DNA from: Anaerobacillus alkalidiazotrophicus
GTDB lineage: Bacteria; Bacillota; Bacilli; Bacillales_H; Anaerobacillaceae
Direction of reading: 5' to 3'
DNA length: 63,840 nt
NCBI RefSeq assembly: GCF_001866055.1
Contig: NZ_MLQS01000035.1
Coordinates: 249-64,088 of the forward strand
Shown: piece by piece, positions 46,555-54,713 of the stretch
Position numbering within the stretch: the first letter of the stretch is position 1
Layout: every line of letters starts with the position of its first letter
Notes under the pieces: generated by a model
Seen by the model: only the letters and a program-made list of their open reading frames with translations
What the model was told of the DNA's origin: nothing
The model's database searches: none
Made by a program: the position numbers and the translations under genes

Positions 46555-47295
46555 GTGGAATTTGCATTTTGGTTAGTAATAATCTTTGCATTATTATACG
46601 AACCAATTGTTGGTTATTTTGATTTTCGAAAATTCAAATTAGATGTTAAAACAAATGAAAAAGCAAGGATCAAATATTATATCAATTCAATTATAGGTCT
46701 ATGGGTTCCCACCATTTTTATATTACTCTTAGTTGCATTTACAGACCTAACTTATACGAATATTGGACTAACAATGCCAACTATTAACACCGAAGTATTT
46801 GGTCCAGTTATTACCTATTCTGCATTTGGTATTGCTTTACTATATTTATTCGGTATCTTTTACTATTTAATCGGTTATCGTTATAGCGTTAAGATTAGAA
46901 ATAAATTATTGCAGGTAAAAGAAAAAGAATTGGGTAAAGCAGAATTCTCAGAAATACTTCCTACAACTAAGAAAGAGAAAAAATTGTGGAATTACGTTTC
47001 AATTACCGCGGGAGTAACTGAGGAAATTATATATAGAGGATTTCTAATCTTTGCTTTAGCGTTCTTATTTCCTAATTTTTCAATTTGGTTAATTATTCTC
47101 TTAGCCTCATTATTGTTTGGTCTCGCTCACACTTATCAGGGCTTGATAACGGGAATATTAAGAACAACAGTTTTAGGAATAATATTTTCCATCCTCTATA
47201 TTGGTTTAGGGTCAATTTTACCACTCATTGTTTTTCATTTCTTAATAGATTATTTTGCAAAATTTGGCGAAAAAGAAACGGAAAAACAAATATGA
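46555..47295 (+). CDS. CPBP-family intramembrane metalloprotease
   Basis: A protein of 246 residues with about seven hydrophobic segments. The CPBP/Abi signature is present: E-E-I-I-Y-R-G near 157-163, F-G-L-A-H-T about 30 residues later and a C-terminal F-H-F-L-I-D. These glutamates and histidines form the membrane-embedded active site of CAAX-type proteases. In Firmicutes such proteins serve bacteriocin immunity or regulated proteolysis; the role here is unknown. GTG start; single gene with its own terminator. Confidence 0.88.
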   Translation: MEFAFWLVIIFALLYEPIVGYFDFRKFKLDVKTNEKARIKYYINSIIGLWVPTIFILLLVAFTDLTYTNIGLTMPTINTEVFGPVITYSAFGIALLYLFGIFYYLIGYRYSVKIRNKLLQVKEKELGKAEFSEILPTTKKEKKLWNYVSITAGVTEEIIYRGFLIFALAFLFPNFSIWLIILLASLLFGLAHTYQGLITGILRTTVLGIIFSILYIGLGSILPLIVFHFLIDYFAKFGEKETEKQI

Positions 47296-47300
47296 CTCTG

Positions 47301-47327
47301 AACGCTTGGAAATTTTTCAAGCGTTTT
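47301..47327 (+). terminator. Terminator of the CPBP gene
   Basis: AACGCTTG / CAAGCGTT arms followed by TTTT, directly after the stop codon. Confidence 0.75.
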
Positions 47328-47507
47328 CATTATACCTTTCTTAGCATTTCAACCGTTGTATAATTTGAATTTTTGCACGCACTAAATAACATTTCTTTTA
47401 CCTTTTCTTTGAAAGTAACCTTGTTTAATTCGAGCACCACGTTTCTTTGGTTTTCGGTCAATTACATCTATATAAAAAAATAAATTTAGGAAGTGGTGTG
47501 GCAAGGA

Positions 47508-47605
47508 TGAATCTTACTAATTTAATACTAGAATATAAAGAACTAATAGAAAAGTCATCAAAATTTAAACAACCCAAAAAAGCTGGTGGTACACCATCTA
47601 AATGA
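47508..47605 (+). other. Short open frame of doubtful status
   Basis: A 32-codon frame (MNLTNLILEYKELIEKSS...) between degenerate sequences. The only candidate site is AAGG immediately before the ATG. It could be a fragment. Confidence 0.25.
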
Positions 47606-47712
47606 CTACTATAAAGGATAAAAAGAGAAGGAAGAGGATGGTTCCGTCGCTTTGAATTGTGTACATTTTTTTAAAACGATCAAGTAGTACATGTTCACTC
47701 AAGTATTAGTGA

Positions 47713-47868
47713 ATAAAGCAAGAACATGGATTAACCTCTTCATTTGTATTTTTAGGATTGGTGGATTATGTAAGGCATTACGGTAGTAAACCAGTAAGCT
47801 ATATCTGGCGATTACATGAGGAAATGCCATCTTATCTAGTACCAAGAGCGAATAAGAATATTCTTTGA
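47713..47868 (+). pseudogene. C-terminal gene fragment
   Basis: An open stretch of about 51 codons with no start ends in GSKPVSYIWRLHEEMPSYL and a stop. It has coding-like composition but no ribosome binding site, and stops lie just upstream. The family is unknown. Confidence 0.4.
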
Positions 47869-47908
47869 TTCGACAAGTGTCAGCTGTTCTTGTTTCGAAA
47901 GAGAACTC

Positions 47909-48000
47909 GTTCTAGCTTTGCTAGAACATCGGAAATTCAGATGGATTCTCAACTCCACCTGAATGGAAGTTCCCACCTACGCTACGCTTAGAGGTGGGGG
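47909..48000. repeat. Hairpin cluster, possible IS200/IS605 end
   Basis: Three hairpins in 92 nt: GTTCTAG/CTAGAAC, TTCAGATGGA/TCCACCTGAA and CCCACCT/AGGTGGG. Subterminal hairpins of this type are typical of IS200/IS605-family ends, and CCCACCTACGC...CTTAGAGGTGGG resembles ends I recall from Bacillus. No transposase gene remains nearby. Confidence 0.35.
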
Positions 48001-48088
48001 GCTATGCGCCTTAAGTACAAATCAGTTTGATTAAAGTGTAAATTTTTAAAAAAAGATAATGTTTAGGAAAGATTTGAGGGGATTACCT

Positions 48089-48685
48089 ATGGTTCAAATG
48101 TCAAAAAAACAATATTATTTAGTAGTTTTTCTTTTACTATTTTCTGCTTTCTATGGGTATAAGAAACATAGCGAAGTTAGTCAACAACGAGACTATTTAA
48201 ACCCGCATTTAATGCAATTGATGCACACAATTCAAAATGAGATTCATACCACTTCAATCATCTTAAAGACATTAATGACTGAAAATCAAATACCATATGC
48301 TCAATGGAAACAATTAAAAAATGGTTTTGAAGCCATTGAACATTCTAGTTACGAGATTGAAAAGATGGGTAGAGCAATTTATCCTAACCATGCTCATGGA
48401 TTAGAAAATGCAACAAAAACCTCGTCTAATTTAATAGTAAATCATTTAATTTATATAGAGGATAATTTCATAGATACAAACATGGATAGAATAGATAAAA
48501 TAACTTTTCCATTAGAAACTCATTCAATGTTAGAGCTAATCTATGACACTGCTAATCGATGGAATGAAGTATCAAGTCAATATTATGTTACTACCGATAT
48601 TATTAAGCGAACTTATTGGGTAGATATGATGAAAGAGATACAGGACCCTTCTGTTGTTTTTCAGCATCAATATTCAAGTCAATAG
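48089..48685 (+). CDS. Membrane-anchored hypothetical protein
   Basis: A protein of 198 residues from ATG 48089, chosen for the GAGGGG site 7 nt upstream. One N-terminal hydrophobic segment (about 8-24: Y-Y-L-V-V-F-L-L-L-F) preceded by lysines indicates a signal anchor, with the helical remainder outside the cell. No lipobox cysteine and no recognised domain. It stands alone between the two copies of the direct repeat. Confidence 0.7.
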   Translation: MVQMSKKQYYLVVFLLLFSAFYGYKKHSEVSQQRDYLNPHLMQLMHTIQNEIHTTSIILKTLMTENQIPYAQWKQLKNGFEAIEHSSYEIEKMGRAIYPNHAHGLENATKTSSNLIVNHLIYIEDNFIDTNMDRIDKITFPLETHSMLELIYDTANRWNEVSSQYYVTTDIIKRTYWVDMMKEIQDPSVVFQHQYSSQ

Positions 48686-48792
48686 TATTTTATTTACGTA
48701 GACAAAACGGAGGGTTAGCTAACAAGCAAAAGGGGGAACCTAGTTCGATCAAATACTGTAAAATGCAAAGGGCATTTCAAGTGACCGTTGAA

Positions 48793-49090
48793 GCAGTGAT
48801 GAACAAGAAACCTTGTTCATCACTGCTTCTTTCATTTCCTTTCGTGATTTCTGATAATAAGTAATAGTTTCTCTATAAAATTTCACGTACCGTATTTGAT
48901 GAGTAAGTTTTATTTTTCATTTTCATTTAGAACAGTGATGAGGAGAATAGCAGATTAGAGAAACGATGATAAGTTATATTTAAGAAAAATTAGCTAGTGG
49001 GCCGTAAATTAAGGTTGAATGGATTGATAAAATGTGAAACAATCCCGTGAAACGAGATTCTTCGAGAGGTGACTAGGCACGAATCCAAAA
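48793..49090 (+). repeat. Direct repeat copy B
   Basis: A near-identical, shorter copy of 46039-46422. It contains the same terminator hairpin, the 17-bp TTTCACGTACCGTATTT (48881-48897), CTAGTGGGCCGTAAATTAAG, a GGATTG/CAATCC hairpin and CACGAATCCAA. The two copies bracket the CPBP and membrane-anchored genes. Confidence 0.82.
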
Positions 49091-49171
49091 TCAAAATCTA
49101 AAAATTAATTTAAGGTTCAATGGAAATCACTTACTAGAGTTTGATATAATTTATACAGAGGTGATATTTGA

Positions 49172-49444
49172 ATGAATTCATTAAGTGATCACGCCAAAAA
49201 AGAATTATATAATGCTCTTCAAGGAAAAGATTCGGGAAGTTTTGTGATAAATGGGAAACTATTTTCAATTGAAGTAGAAAATGAAGATGTGAAGTTACGT
49301 TCTAAATTAAATGAAGATCTATCAAAAGAAATTGATGAGTATCCTGAACTTAAAGCATCATTGTTAAGATATTTAGACAACCCAGATATGAAAAGGTATT
49401 CTGGAAGTGAGTTGAAATTTAAACGTAATGGTCAAAGAAAATAG
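49172..49444 (+). CDS. Putative antitoxin of a RelE/ParE-like module
   Basis: A protein of 90 residues, acidic and helical (L-S-K-E-I-D-E-Y-P-E-L-K-A-S-L), ending in a basic tail. An extended -10 promoter (TGATATAAT, 49145-49150) and an AGAGGTGAT site precede it. The next frame starts inside its last codons, the usual coupling of antitoxin and toxin. The toxin half resembles RelE/ParE, so this is probably its antitoxin, but the family is not certain. Confidence 0.65.
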   Translation: MNSLSDHAKKELYNALQGKDSGSFVINGKLFSIEVENEDVKLRSKLNEDLSKEIDEYPELKASLLRYLDNPDMKRYSGSELKFKRNGQRK

Positions 49445-49622
49445 AAGTCAGTTTATTGTGCTATTTACTGAAGAATTTGAATTATGCTTAGATGAAATCC
49501 AACAATTTTTTGCGAAAAAGAGTGGGGACGGACCTGTTGCTTCTTTCGTTTTGCTAAACGAAGGAAGCACAGGGACAGTTAGGGTTAAACATATGAATAG
49601 ATTATTTTATATATTGGCTTAA
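49428..49622 (+). pseudogene. Truncated RelE/ParE-like toxin
   Basis: The first 33 residues (F-I-V-L-F-T-E-E-F-E then L-D-E-I-Q-Q-F-F) look like the start of a RelE/ParE-fold toxin. The frame then runs into the hairpin repeat at 49524, which replaces the rest with 30 unrelated codons and a stop. The catalytic C-terminal strands are gone, so the toxin should be inactive. Confidence 0.6.
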
Positions 49623-49643
49623 TAATTGGAATTATTTTTACTA
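49524..49643 (+). repeat. Dispersed hairpin element, copy 1
   Basis: The TGGGGACGGACCTGTTGCTT block forms a stem with AAACGAAGGAAGCACAGG (49534-49574) and is followed by a tail around ATATTGGCTTAATAATTGG. The same two blocks recur at 56991-57082. Small, non-coding and palindromic, it behaves like a MITE or REP-type repeat. Here it interrupts the toxin gene. Confidence 0.7.
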
Positions 49644-49764
49644 TATAAGATAATCAGTAACACTGAAAATTTAGAGTAGTTAGTAAAAGTCACTAAAAAT
49701 AGGTGATAAAACGTTAAAAGCGACATTAAGTAATAAAATCCGTGATTCGATGGCTGAAGTTTAA

Positions 49765-49793
49765 TTGACATATTTCTTAGTTAATACTAGAAT
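49765..49793 (+). promoter_or_regulatory. Sigma-A promoter of the cobalamin riboswitch leader
   Basis: TTGACA (49765-49770) and TAGAAT (49788-49793) with 17-nt spacing, about 20 nt before the riboswitch begins. Confidence 0.75.
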
Positions 49794-49811
49794 ATATTTA
49801 AACAAATAGAC

Positions 49812-49982
49812 ATGAATTGGTGCCCAAATTTTGGGAGAATAGGGAAGTTGAAAAAGCATAATGCTCTGAAACAACGCGGACCCACCACTGTACTCGGGGA
49901 TGAAACCTCATTATGCCACTGCGATACCGTCAGCAGGAAGGCGAGGGAATAAGATGAACCGAAAGCCAGGAGACCTGCCAAT
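49812..49982 (+). ncRNA. Cobalamin (AdoCbl) riboswitch
   Basis: Conserved parts in order: GGTGCC (49819), GGGAGAATAGGGAA, the GCCACTG element, a GGAAGGCGAGGGAA loop and the B12 box AGCCAGGAGACCTGCC (49963-49979). The terminator at 50006-50050 is the likely expression platform: with bound B12 the leader would end transcription before cblT. The downstream genes handle a B12 precursor, which fits. Confidence 0.92.
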
Positions 49983-50005
49983 TATGTACGAATTGAGGAT
50001 GAAGG

Positions 50006-50050
50006 AAAAGTCTTCAATAAGCATAGCTATGCTTATTGAAGACTTTTTTT
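50006..50050 (+). terminator. Riboswitch expression-platform terminator
   Basis: Perfect 19-bp arms (50006-50024 and 50029-50047) with an AGCT loop and a T7 run, directly after the cobalamin riboswitch. Confidence 0.88.
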
Positions 50051-50052
50051 GT

Positions 50053-50140
50053 ACTATCAGAAAGCATAAAATTTTATTGATGATAGTATAAGAAAAGCTA
50101 AGGCTTTCGCCATTAAGACCTGGCGATAAGCCAAGTTTTT
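50053..50140 (+). other. Structured leader between riboswitch and cblT
   Basis: Two further hairpins: TACTATCA/TGATAGTA (about 50052-50088), and GGCTTTCGCCA paired with TGGCGATAAGCC (about 50102-50132) followed by a T-run. The 250-nt stretch from the terminator to cblT has no gene. Its role is unclear. Confidence 0.4.
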
Positions 50141-50298
50141 CTAATACGTTAAGATGTATAAATTTTTAGCAAAGTAGCTAATCGACGATGTTAAAAATTT
50201 AAAGTCTTAAGTATAAGTGCAACTAAGGATCAGCCGGTTCCCAAAGGTTTGGTTTTGCCAAGTTTTCTATTTGTAAAAAATTTGAGGGGGAAAATTTT

Positions 50299-50811
50299 AT
50301 GTTAAAAGTTGAGAAAGGTGTTAAAACAAGCAGATTAGAAATAAGAAAGATATCTATATTAGGAATCTTTATCGCCATATCTGTAGTGGGGAGCTTTATT
50401 AAAATCCCAAGCCCATTTGGGACAGTAGCTTTTGATTCAGCGCCAGCGTTTCTAGCAGCACTTCTTTTAGGTCCAACTAGCGGGGCGCTTGTGGGTTTTA
50501 TGGGGCATATATTAACGTCGTTAAATGTAGGGTTTCCTTTATCAATCCCAATTCATCTATTTATTAGTCTGGAAATGGCTTTTGTCTGCGCTGTAGTTGG
50601 GATCATCTATAAAAAAGGATTTTTAATACCAGCTCTCATGGTTGGCGTTCTTTTAAATGGGGTTGTACTACCGGCGTCATTCATTCTTATTCCACAATTT
50701 GGTGTTTCCTTTTTTGTGGCAATGATTATTCCATTAGTCATAGGCTCAGCATTAAATCTGATTGTATCAGGCACGTTAGTTCGATACTTGAAAGGGAGAA
50801 TTAAGATTTGA
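50299..50811 (+). CDS. cblT: ECF transporter S component, alpha-ribazole transporter CblT
   Basis: Integral membrane protein of 170 residues with five or six hydrophobic segments and the ECF S-component look (an early I-L-G-I-F-I-A-I-S helix, then G-T-V-A-F-D-S-A-P-A-F). The cobalamin riboswitch upstream and the kinase CblS directly downstream identify it as CblT, which takes up alpha-ribazole for the lower loop of B12. It would work with the shared ECF energising module, not encoded here. RBS TTGAGGGGG. Confidence 0.85.
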   Translation: MLKVEKGVKTSRLEIRKISILGIFIAISVVGSFIKIPSPFGTVAFDSAPAFLAALLLGPTSGALVGFMGHILTSLNVGFPLSIPIHLFISLEMAFVCAVVGIIYKKGFLIPALMVGVLLNGVVLPASFILIPQFGVSFFVAMIIPLVIGSALNLIVSGTLVRYLKGRIKI

Positions 50812-51542
50812 ATATTAGTAGATATCGAGATTTAACCATTTTAGATGACTGTGAAAAAAAACTAGTCATAGCTTGCGATTCTTCAGGAGCTATTGGCCCT
50901 AAAGAATTAGACGTAGTAAAAGTTGACGGGCGTATTTTAGGAAGATTTACTAGTCGAGTTGTGCTTATGGAGCTAATTTCTGTAGGGGCCAAGCCTATCG
51001 CAATTATTGATACGTTAGCTGTAGAAATGAATCCCACTGGGAGAGAAATTATTGCAGGTATTATAGAAGAAAGTAGTTTAATCGGATTAAAATCTGAAGA
51101 AATCCTAAATGGAAGCACTGAAGAAAATGTACCTGTTCAACAAACGGGGATTGGGATTACAGGTATTGGTCAAGCGCAAAAATTGCATTGTCAAAGTTTT
51201 GCTGGTGATATTGTACTTTGTTTAGGTATACCTAAGGTAGGTCATGAGGTTAGGTTAGATGACCCTGAAATAGCTGATTTGCTTGCTATCCAAAGGTTAC
51301 GACAGATAAAAGAAGTACATGAAATTGTTCCAGTTGGTTCAAAAGGGATTGCCTATGAAGTTAATGAATTGAAAAAGCGAAACCAACTTTTAATGGAGGA
51401 AATTAAATCAAATCTAGATATCCATAAAACTTCTGGTCCGGCAACCTGTGTTATTTTTACAGTTAAGCCAACGATTATAAAGAAACTAGATAAGTTATTT
51501 TCACAACAAATAAACATTCTTGGAACCTTGAAAAATAGTTAG
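50808..51542 (+). CDS. cblS: Alpha-ribazole kinase CblS
   Basis: A protein of 244 residues related to the PurM/ThiL (AIR synthase) fold: early I-A-C-D-S-S-G-A-I-G, then G-R-I-L-G-R-F-T-S-R and G-A-K-P-I-A-I-I-D-T, with a Gly-rich G-I-G-I-T-G-I-G-Q. CblS phosphorylates alpha-ribazole so that it can enter nucleotide-loop assembly without CobT. The TTG start overlaps the cblT stop by 4 nt. The pair lets the cell build B12 from salvaged precursors. Confidence 0.85.
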   Translation: MNISRYRDLTILDDCEKKLVIACDSSGAIGPKELDVVKVDGRILGRFTSRVVLMELISVGAKPIAIIDTLAVEMNPTGREIIAGIIEESSLIGLKSEEILNGSTEENVPVQQTGIGITGIGQAQKLHCQSFAGDIVLCLGIPKVGHEVRLDDPEIADLLAIQRLRQIKEVHEIVPVGSKGIAYEVNELKKRNQLLMEEIKSNLDIHKTSGPATCVIFTVKPTIIKKLDKLFSQQINILGTLKNS

Positions 51543-51672
51543 TTAATTATTAAAAATTGATAAACTGGGGAAAATAGTGAGGTAAAGGTAAGCGTCAAAC
51601 TGTCCCTACCTTCTAACCATATTTTGTTTATGCGATAATTTTCTCATAACAATTTGTTGAGGAGGTTTTGCT

Positions 51673-51849
51673 ATGTCAAAAGAAGAAATGGAAGAACTTA
51701 GAGAACAATGGAGGGCTCGAGTGGCAGATTTTCGAAAAAATGGTCAAAGCATGAGTAGATGGTGTAACGAAAACGATTTAAAAGTTCATCAATGACGATA
51801 TTGGTTAAAAAAATATGATCCAAACATTAAACCGGTATACCACAATTGA
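51673..51849 (+). pseudogene. IS66-type accessory ORF remnant
   Basis: After GAGGAGG, the frame reads MSKEEMEELREQWRARV and then M-S-R-W-C-N-E-N, a helix-turn-helix typical of IS66-family accessory (TnpA-like) proteins. A TGA at 51793-51795 interrupts it before R-Y-W-L-K-K-Y. No other IS66 gene or end is present. Confidence 0.65.
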
Positions 51850-52027
51850 AAAACCCTATTAAGTCAATGTTTTGTTCATATGCATTGGCTTTTTTCTTTG
51901 TCTTTAACATGGCAAAGTGAAATACTAATCGTATGGACAACAATATACGATTAATAAATACCTTTAAGGCTAATATATTTTAAAGGAGACGATTTAAAAT
52001 GGATAAAGTAAAGGTAATGAAAGAGAG

Positions 52028-52209
52028 TGTGGTTTTGTAGAATATCGTAATTGGGTATTAGTAAATTATTTTCTAGAGACGGGAAATGGCTAAATACTGT
52101 ATTAAATTTAAAGGTTAATGATATTGACCTCGAAAACGGTTTGGTAGTATTGCCAACTACCAAAAACAAAAAATACAATTGGGTTTTGTTTACATCCATT
52201 TATAATTGA
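52028..52209 (+). pseudogene. Tyrosine recombinase remnant
   Basis: Two frames joined by a one-base shift read FVEYRNWVLVNYFLETGN and then LNLKVNDIDLENGLVVLP with T-K-N-K-K. This is the early catalytic part of phage-type tyrosine integrases, around the first conserved arginine. It ends at a stop; the active-site Tyr region is missing. Confidence 0.65.
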
Positions 52210-52225
52210 GTTATGATTCATAGTA

Positions 52226-52245
52226 AAACGTAATAATTATGATTT
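52226..52245. promoter_or_regulatory. Zur box upstream of the sufU-like gene
   Basis: AAACGTAATAATTATGATTT closely matches the Bacillus Zur operator (AAATCGTAATnATTACGATTT). It covers a false ATG at 52239, which supports the later TTG start. Confidence 0.75.
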
Positions 52246-52265
52246 ATACAAAGGAGGGAGACGTT

Positions 52266-52694
52266 TTGTTAGACCAAATCTATCGACAGCTAGTAGTTGA
52301 TCATGCGAAAAATCGTCGTAACCATAAACGCTTAGATGGGCCTGAGGTAAAACACATTCATTATAAAAATCCCACCTGTGGTGACGTTATGACTTTATTT
52401 ATATTGGTAACCGATCAACGGATCGAAGACATCTCCTTTGTAGGAGAAGGCTGTAGTATTAGTATGGCTTCAGCCTCAATCATGACTGAACTGTTAAAGG
52501 GAACTGAACTTGACGAGGTATTAAAACTACGCGAAGGAATGGAAAGAATGATCCGTCATGGAGAAGTTCCTTTTGATTGTGATTTAGGCGATGCCCTGGC
52601 ATTAGAAGGAGTTCATAAGTTAAGAGCACGACATAATTGTGCTTTAATGGGTTGGCAGGCCTTGGATCGCGTGCTTGATTTGAATAAAGACTAA
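52266..52694 (+). CDS. SufU-like iron-sulfur assembly protein
   Basis: A protein of 142 residues from TTG 52266 (AAGGAGGGAG 5 nt upstream). It resembles SufU, the sulfur-transfer partner of SufS, and keeps the metal ligands: C38-G-D40, C63 in [10 protein letters not shown] and C125 in R-H-N-C-A. The usual insertion between the second and third Cys is present. It is probably a paralogue expressed when Zur is released. Because the Zn ligands remain, it is not simply a zinc-free substitute; high-affinity replacement is one possibility. Confidence 0.8.
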   Translation: MLDQIYRQLVVDHAKNRRNHKRLDGPEVKHIHYKNPTCGDVMTLFILVTDQRIEDISFVGEGCSISMASASIMTELLKGTELDEVLKLREGMERMIRHGEVPFDCDLGDALALEGVHKLRARHNCALMGWQALDRVLDLNKD

Positions 52695-52723
52695 AAATTC
52701 CAGTGAGAAATGAGGAGAAAGAT

Positions 52724-53263
52724 TTGATTTTAACAGGAAAAACAATTGATGAAAAGGTAAAAAACAAAGAACTAGTGATTGAGCCAATATCTTCACAACA
52801 ATTTCAACCAGCTTCTGTAGACTTACGACTAGGTGATCACTTTTTAACGATTGACGAACACAGTAACGGCATCTTGTCTTTAGATAAACAGGCAACGTAC
52901 CGCGAAATTGTTGCACAAAACGGAACTATCGTACTTCCACCACGATCTTTTTTACTAGCCACAACTCTTGAGACAATTGAACTTCCGAACCGTTTAACTG
53001 CATTTGTGGAAGGGCGTAGTTCAATCGGTCGCTTAGGTTTGTTTATTCAAAATGCTGGGTGGGTCGACCCAGGTTTTAAAGGACAAATTACCTTAGAATT
53101 ATTTAATGCCAATAGTTTACCGATTGAGTTAACTGTTGGAAGGAGAATTTGCCAGTTAGTGATTGCTGAAGTAAATGAAGAGGCAGAGGGCTATGTAGGA
53201 AAATATTTAAACCAAAGAGGCGCAACTCATAGTCGGATCTATAAAGATATAGAAGTTAAATAA
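52724..53263 (+). CDS. dcd: dCTP deaminase
   Basis: A protein of 179 residues from TTG 52724 (GAGGAG upstream; M-I-L-T-G-K-T-I is the expected family start). R-S-S-I-G-R-L-G-L and [10 protein letters not shown] carry the conserved Arg/Ser and the catalytic Glu. It converts dCTP to dUTP for dTTP synthesis and needs no zinc. Behind a Zur box and 29 nt after the SufU paralogue, it plausibly bypasses the zinc-dependent dCMP deaminase (ComEB type) during zinc starvation; that link is inference. Confidence 0.88.
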   Translation: MILTGKTIDEKVKNKELVIEPISSQQFQPASVDLRLGDHFLTIDEHSNGILSLDKQATYREIVAQNGTIVLPPRSFLLATTLETIELPNRLTAFVEGRSSIGRLGLFIQNAGWVDPGFKGQITLELFNANSLPIELTVGRRICQLVIAEVNEEAEGYVGKYLNQRGATHSRIYKDIEVK

Positions 53264-53311
53264 CTTATTTTCTGAATAACCAGTATCACTATTGGTAATA
53301 ATTTCTTATGT

Positions 53312-53332
53312 AAATCGAAATGGTTACGGTTT
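53312..53332. promoter_or_regulatory. Zur box-like site upstream of COG0523 gene 1
   Basis: AAATCGAAATGGTTACGGTTT keeps most positions of the Zur palindrome on both sides of the central base and sits 26 nt before the start codon. Confidence 0.6.
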
Positions 53333-53358
53333 GAAAAATGATTGTTGGAGGATAAGTA

Positions 53359-54342
53359 ATGCTGGATAGTACACAAAGGAAAATCCCAGTAACGATATTA
53401 ACAGGTTATTTAGGTGCTGGGAAAACGACACTACTAAATCGAATATTAACTGAAAAGCACAACGAAAAAGTCGCCATTATCGTCAATGAATTTGGTGAAG
53501 TAGGAATTGATAATCAATTAGTTGTTAATTCCGAGGAAGAAATTGTAGAAATGAACAATGGTTGTATTTGTTGTACGGTACGAGGCGATTTAATTCGTAT
53601 TTTAAAGACACTTATTTATTCAATGGAAAAGGGGAATGTAAATTTTAACCATGTTCTTATTGAGACGACAGGCTTAGCAGACCCAGCTCCTGTAGCACAA
53701 ACCTTTTTTATGGATCAAGCTATCGCTGAAAAATTTGAAGTAGATAGTATTGTTACAGTCGTAGATAGTAAACATGTAACGAAGCATTTTAACACAAAGG
53801 ATGAAGCACAAGAACAAATTGCTTTTGCAGATATTATTATTATTAATAAGACAGACTTAGTTACTGAAACTGAATTGACTGAGATAGAAATAAGAATTAC
53901 AAGCATGAATCCAACAGCCCGAAGAATTCACGCCCAAAATTGTAATGTAAACCTTAAAGATATCTTAGGAATCCATTCATTTGACCTAAATTTAAAGCTT
54001 AAAGTAAATCCACGTTTTTTAGATGATCACCACCATCATCACCATAATAAAGTAACTTCAGTTGCTTTTGTAGAAGAGCGTCCACTAGATATGAGAAAAG
54101 TTGATGAATGGATGAGTTATTTAATTCAACATAAAGGAGAAGATCTGCTACGTTATAAAGGTATTCTTTATGTGCATAATTCAAAGCAGCGTATTGTCTT
54201 CCAAGGGATCCATATGTTATTCGCAGGAAAGGCCGATCGAACATGGCGTTCAGATGAAAAGAAAGTTACCCAACTAGTGTTTATAGGAAAAAACTTAGAT
54301 AAAGTTGAACTGCAAAGACAATTCGAAAATTGTATTGCTTAA
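53359..54342 (+). CDS. COG0523 zinc metallochaperone GTPase 1
   Basis: G3E GTPase of 327 residues. G-Y-L-G-A-G-K-T-T (16-24), the metal-binding G-C-I-C-C (68-72), N-K-T-D (163-166) and a run of six His (224-229) mark the ZagA/YciC type, which delivers zinc to essential enzymes under starvation. The C-terminal CobW_C domain follows. It has its own Zur-like box. The His run is a likely extra zinc site. Confidence 0.9.
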   Translation: MLDSTQRKIPVTILTGYLGAGKTTLLNRILTEKHNEKVAIIVNEFGEVGIDNQLVVNSEEEIVEMNNGCICCTVRGDLIRILKTLIYSMEKGNVNFNHVLIETTGLADPAPVAQTFFMDQAIAEKFEVDSIVTVVDSKHVTKHFNTKDEAQEQIAFADIIIINKTDLVTETELTEIEIRITSMNPTARRIHAQNCNVNLKDILGIHSFDLNLKLKVNPRFLDDHHHHHHNKVTSVAFVEERPLDMRKVDEWMSYLIQHKGEDLLRYKGILYVHNSKQRIVFQGIHMLFAGKADRTWRSDEKKVTQLVFIGKNLDKVELQRQFENCIA

Positions 54343-54362
54343 AACTTTACTTTTACAACTAA

Positions 54363-54383
54363 AAAGAGTAATGATAACGATTA
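54363..54383. promoter_or_regulatory. Zur box upstream of rpsN
   Basis: AAAGAGTAATGATAACGATTA matches most positions of the Bacillus Zur operator and lies 22 nt before the rpsN start. Confidence 0.75.
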
Positions 54384-54405
54384 TCGGTAATCAGGAGGAA
54401 CTGAA

Positions 54406-54675
54406 ATGGCAAAAAAATCGAAAATTGCGAAAGAAAAAAAGCGTCAAGAACTTGTTGCTAAATATGCACAGTTACGTCGTGAATTAAAAGAAAAAGGCGA
54501 TTATGAAGCGCTACGAAAACTACCTCGTGACTCTTCTCCAACACGTTTGGCTAGAAGGTGTGAAGCAACAGGGCGACCTAGAGGTGTTTTAAGAAAGTTT
54601 AAATTGTCTCGTATTAAGTTTCGTGAGTTAGCCCATAAAGGCCAAATTCCAGGCGTTAAAAAATCAAGTTGGTAA
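54406..54675 (+). CDS. rpsN: Zinc-independent 30S ribosomal protein S14 (C- form)
   Basis: A protein of 89 residues. It lacks the two C-x-x-C pairs of the short zinc-binding S14 and has only one Cys ([11 protein letters not shown]). The S14 core [10 protein letters not shown] and the G-V-K-K-S-S-W end are clear. In B. subtilis the equivalent protein (YhzA/RpsNB) replaces zinc-bound S14 when zinc is scarce and is Zur-repressed; the box upstream fits this. Confidence 0.95.
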   Translation: MAKKSKIAKEKKRQELVAKYAQLRRELKEKGDYEALRKLPRDSSPTRLARRCEATGRPRGVLRKFKLSRIKFRELAHKGQIPGVKKSSW

Positions 54676-54713
54676 AGGTAATTTTTTACTTAGGTAACTA
54701 GAGGTGAAATAGC

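Noticed and set aside
51951..52199. 82-codon minus-strand frame
   Set aside because: Lies opposite the tyrosine recombinase remnant, which explains the sequence better.
53999..54244. Minus-strand frame opposite the His-rich part of COG0523 gene 1
   Set aside because: Shadow of a clear G3E GTPase gene.
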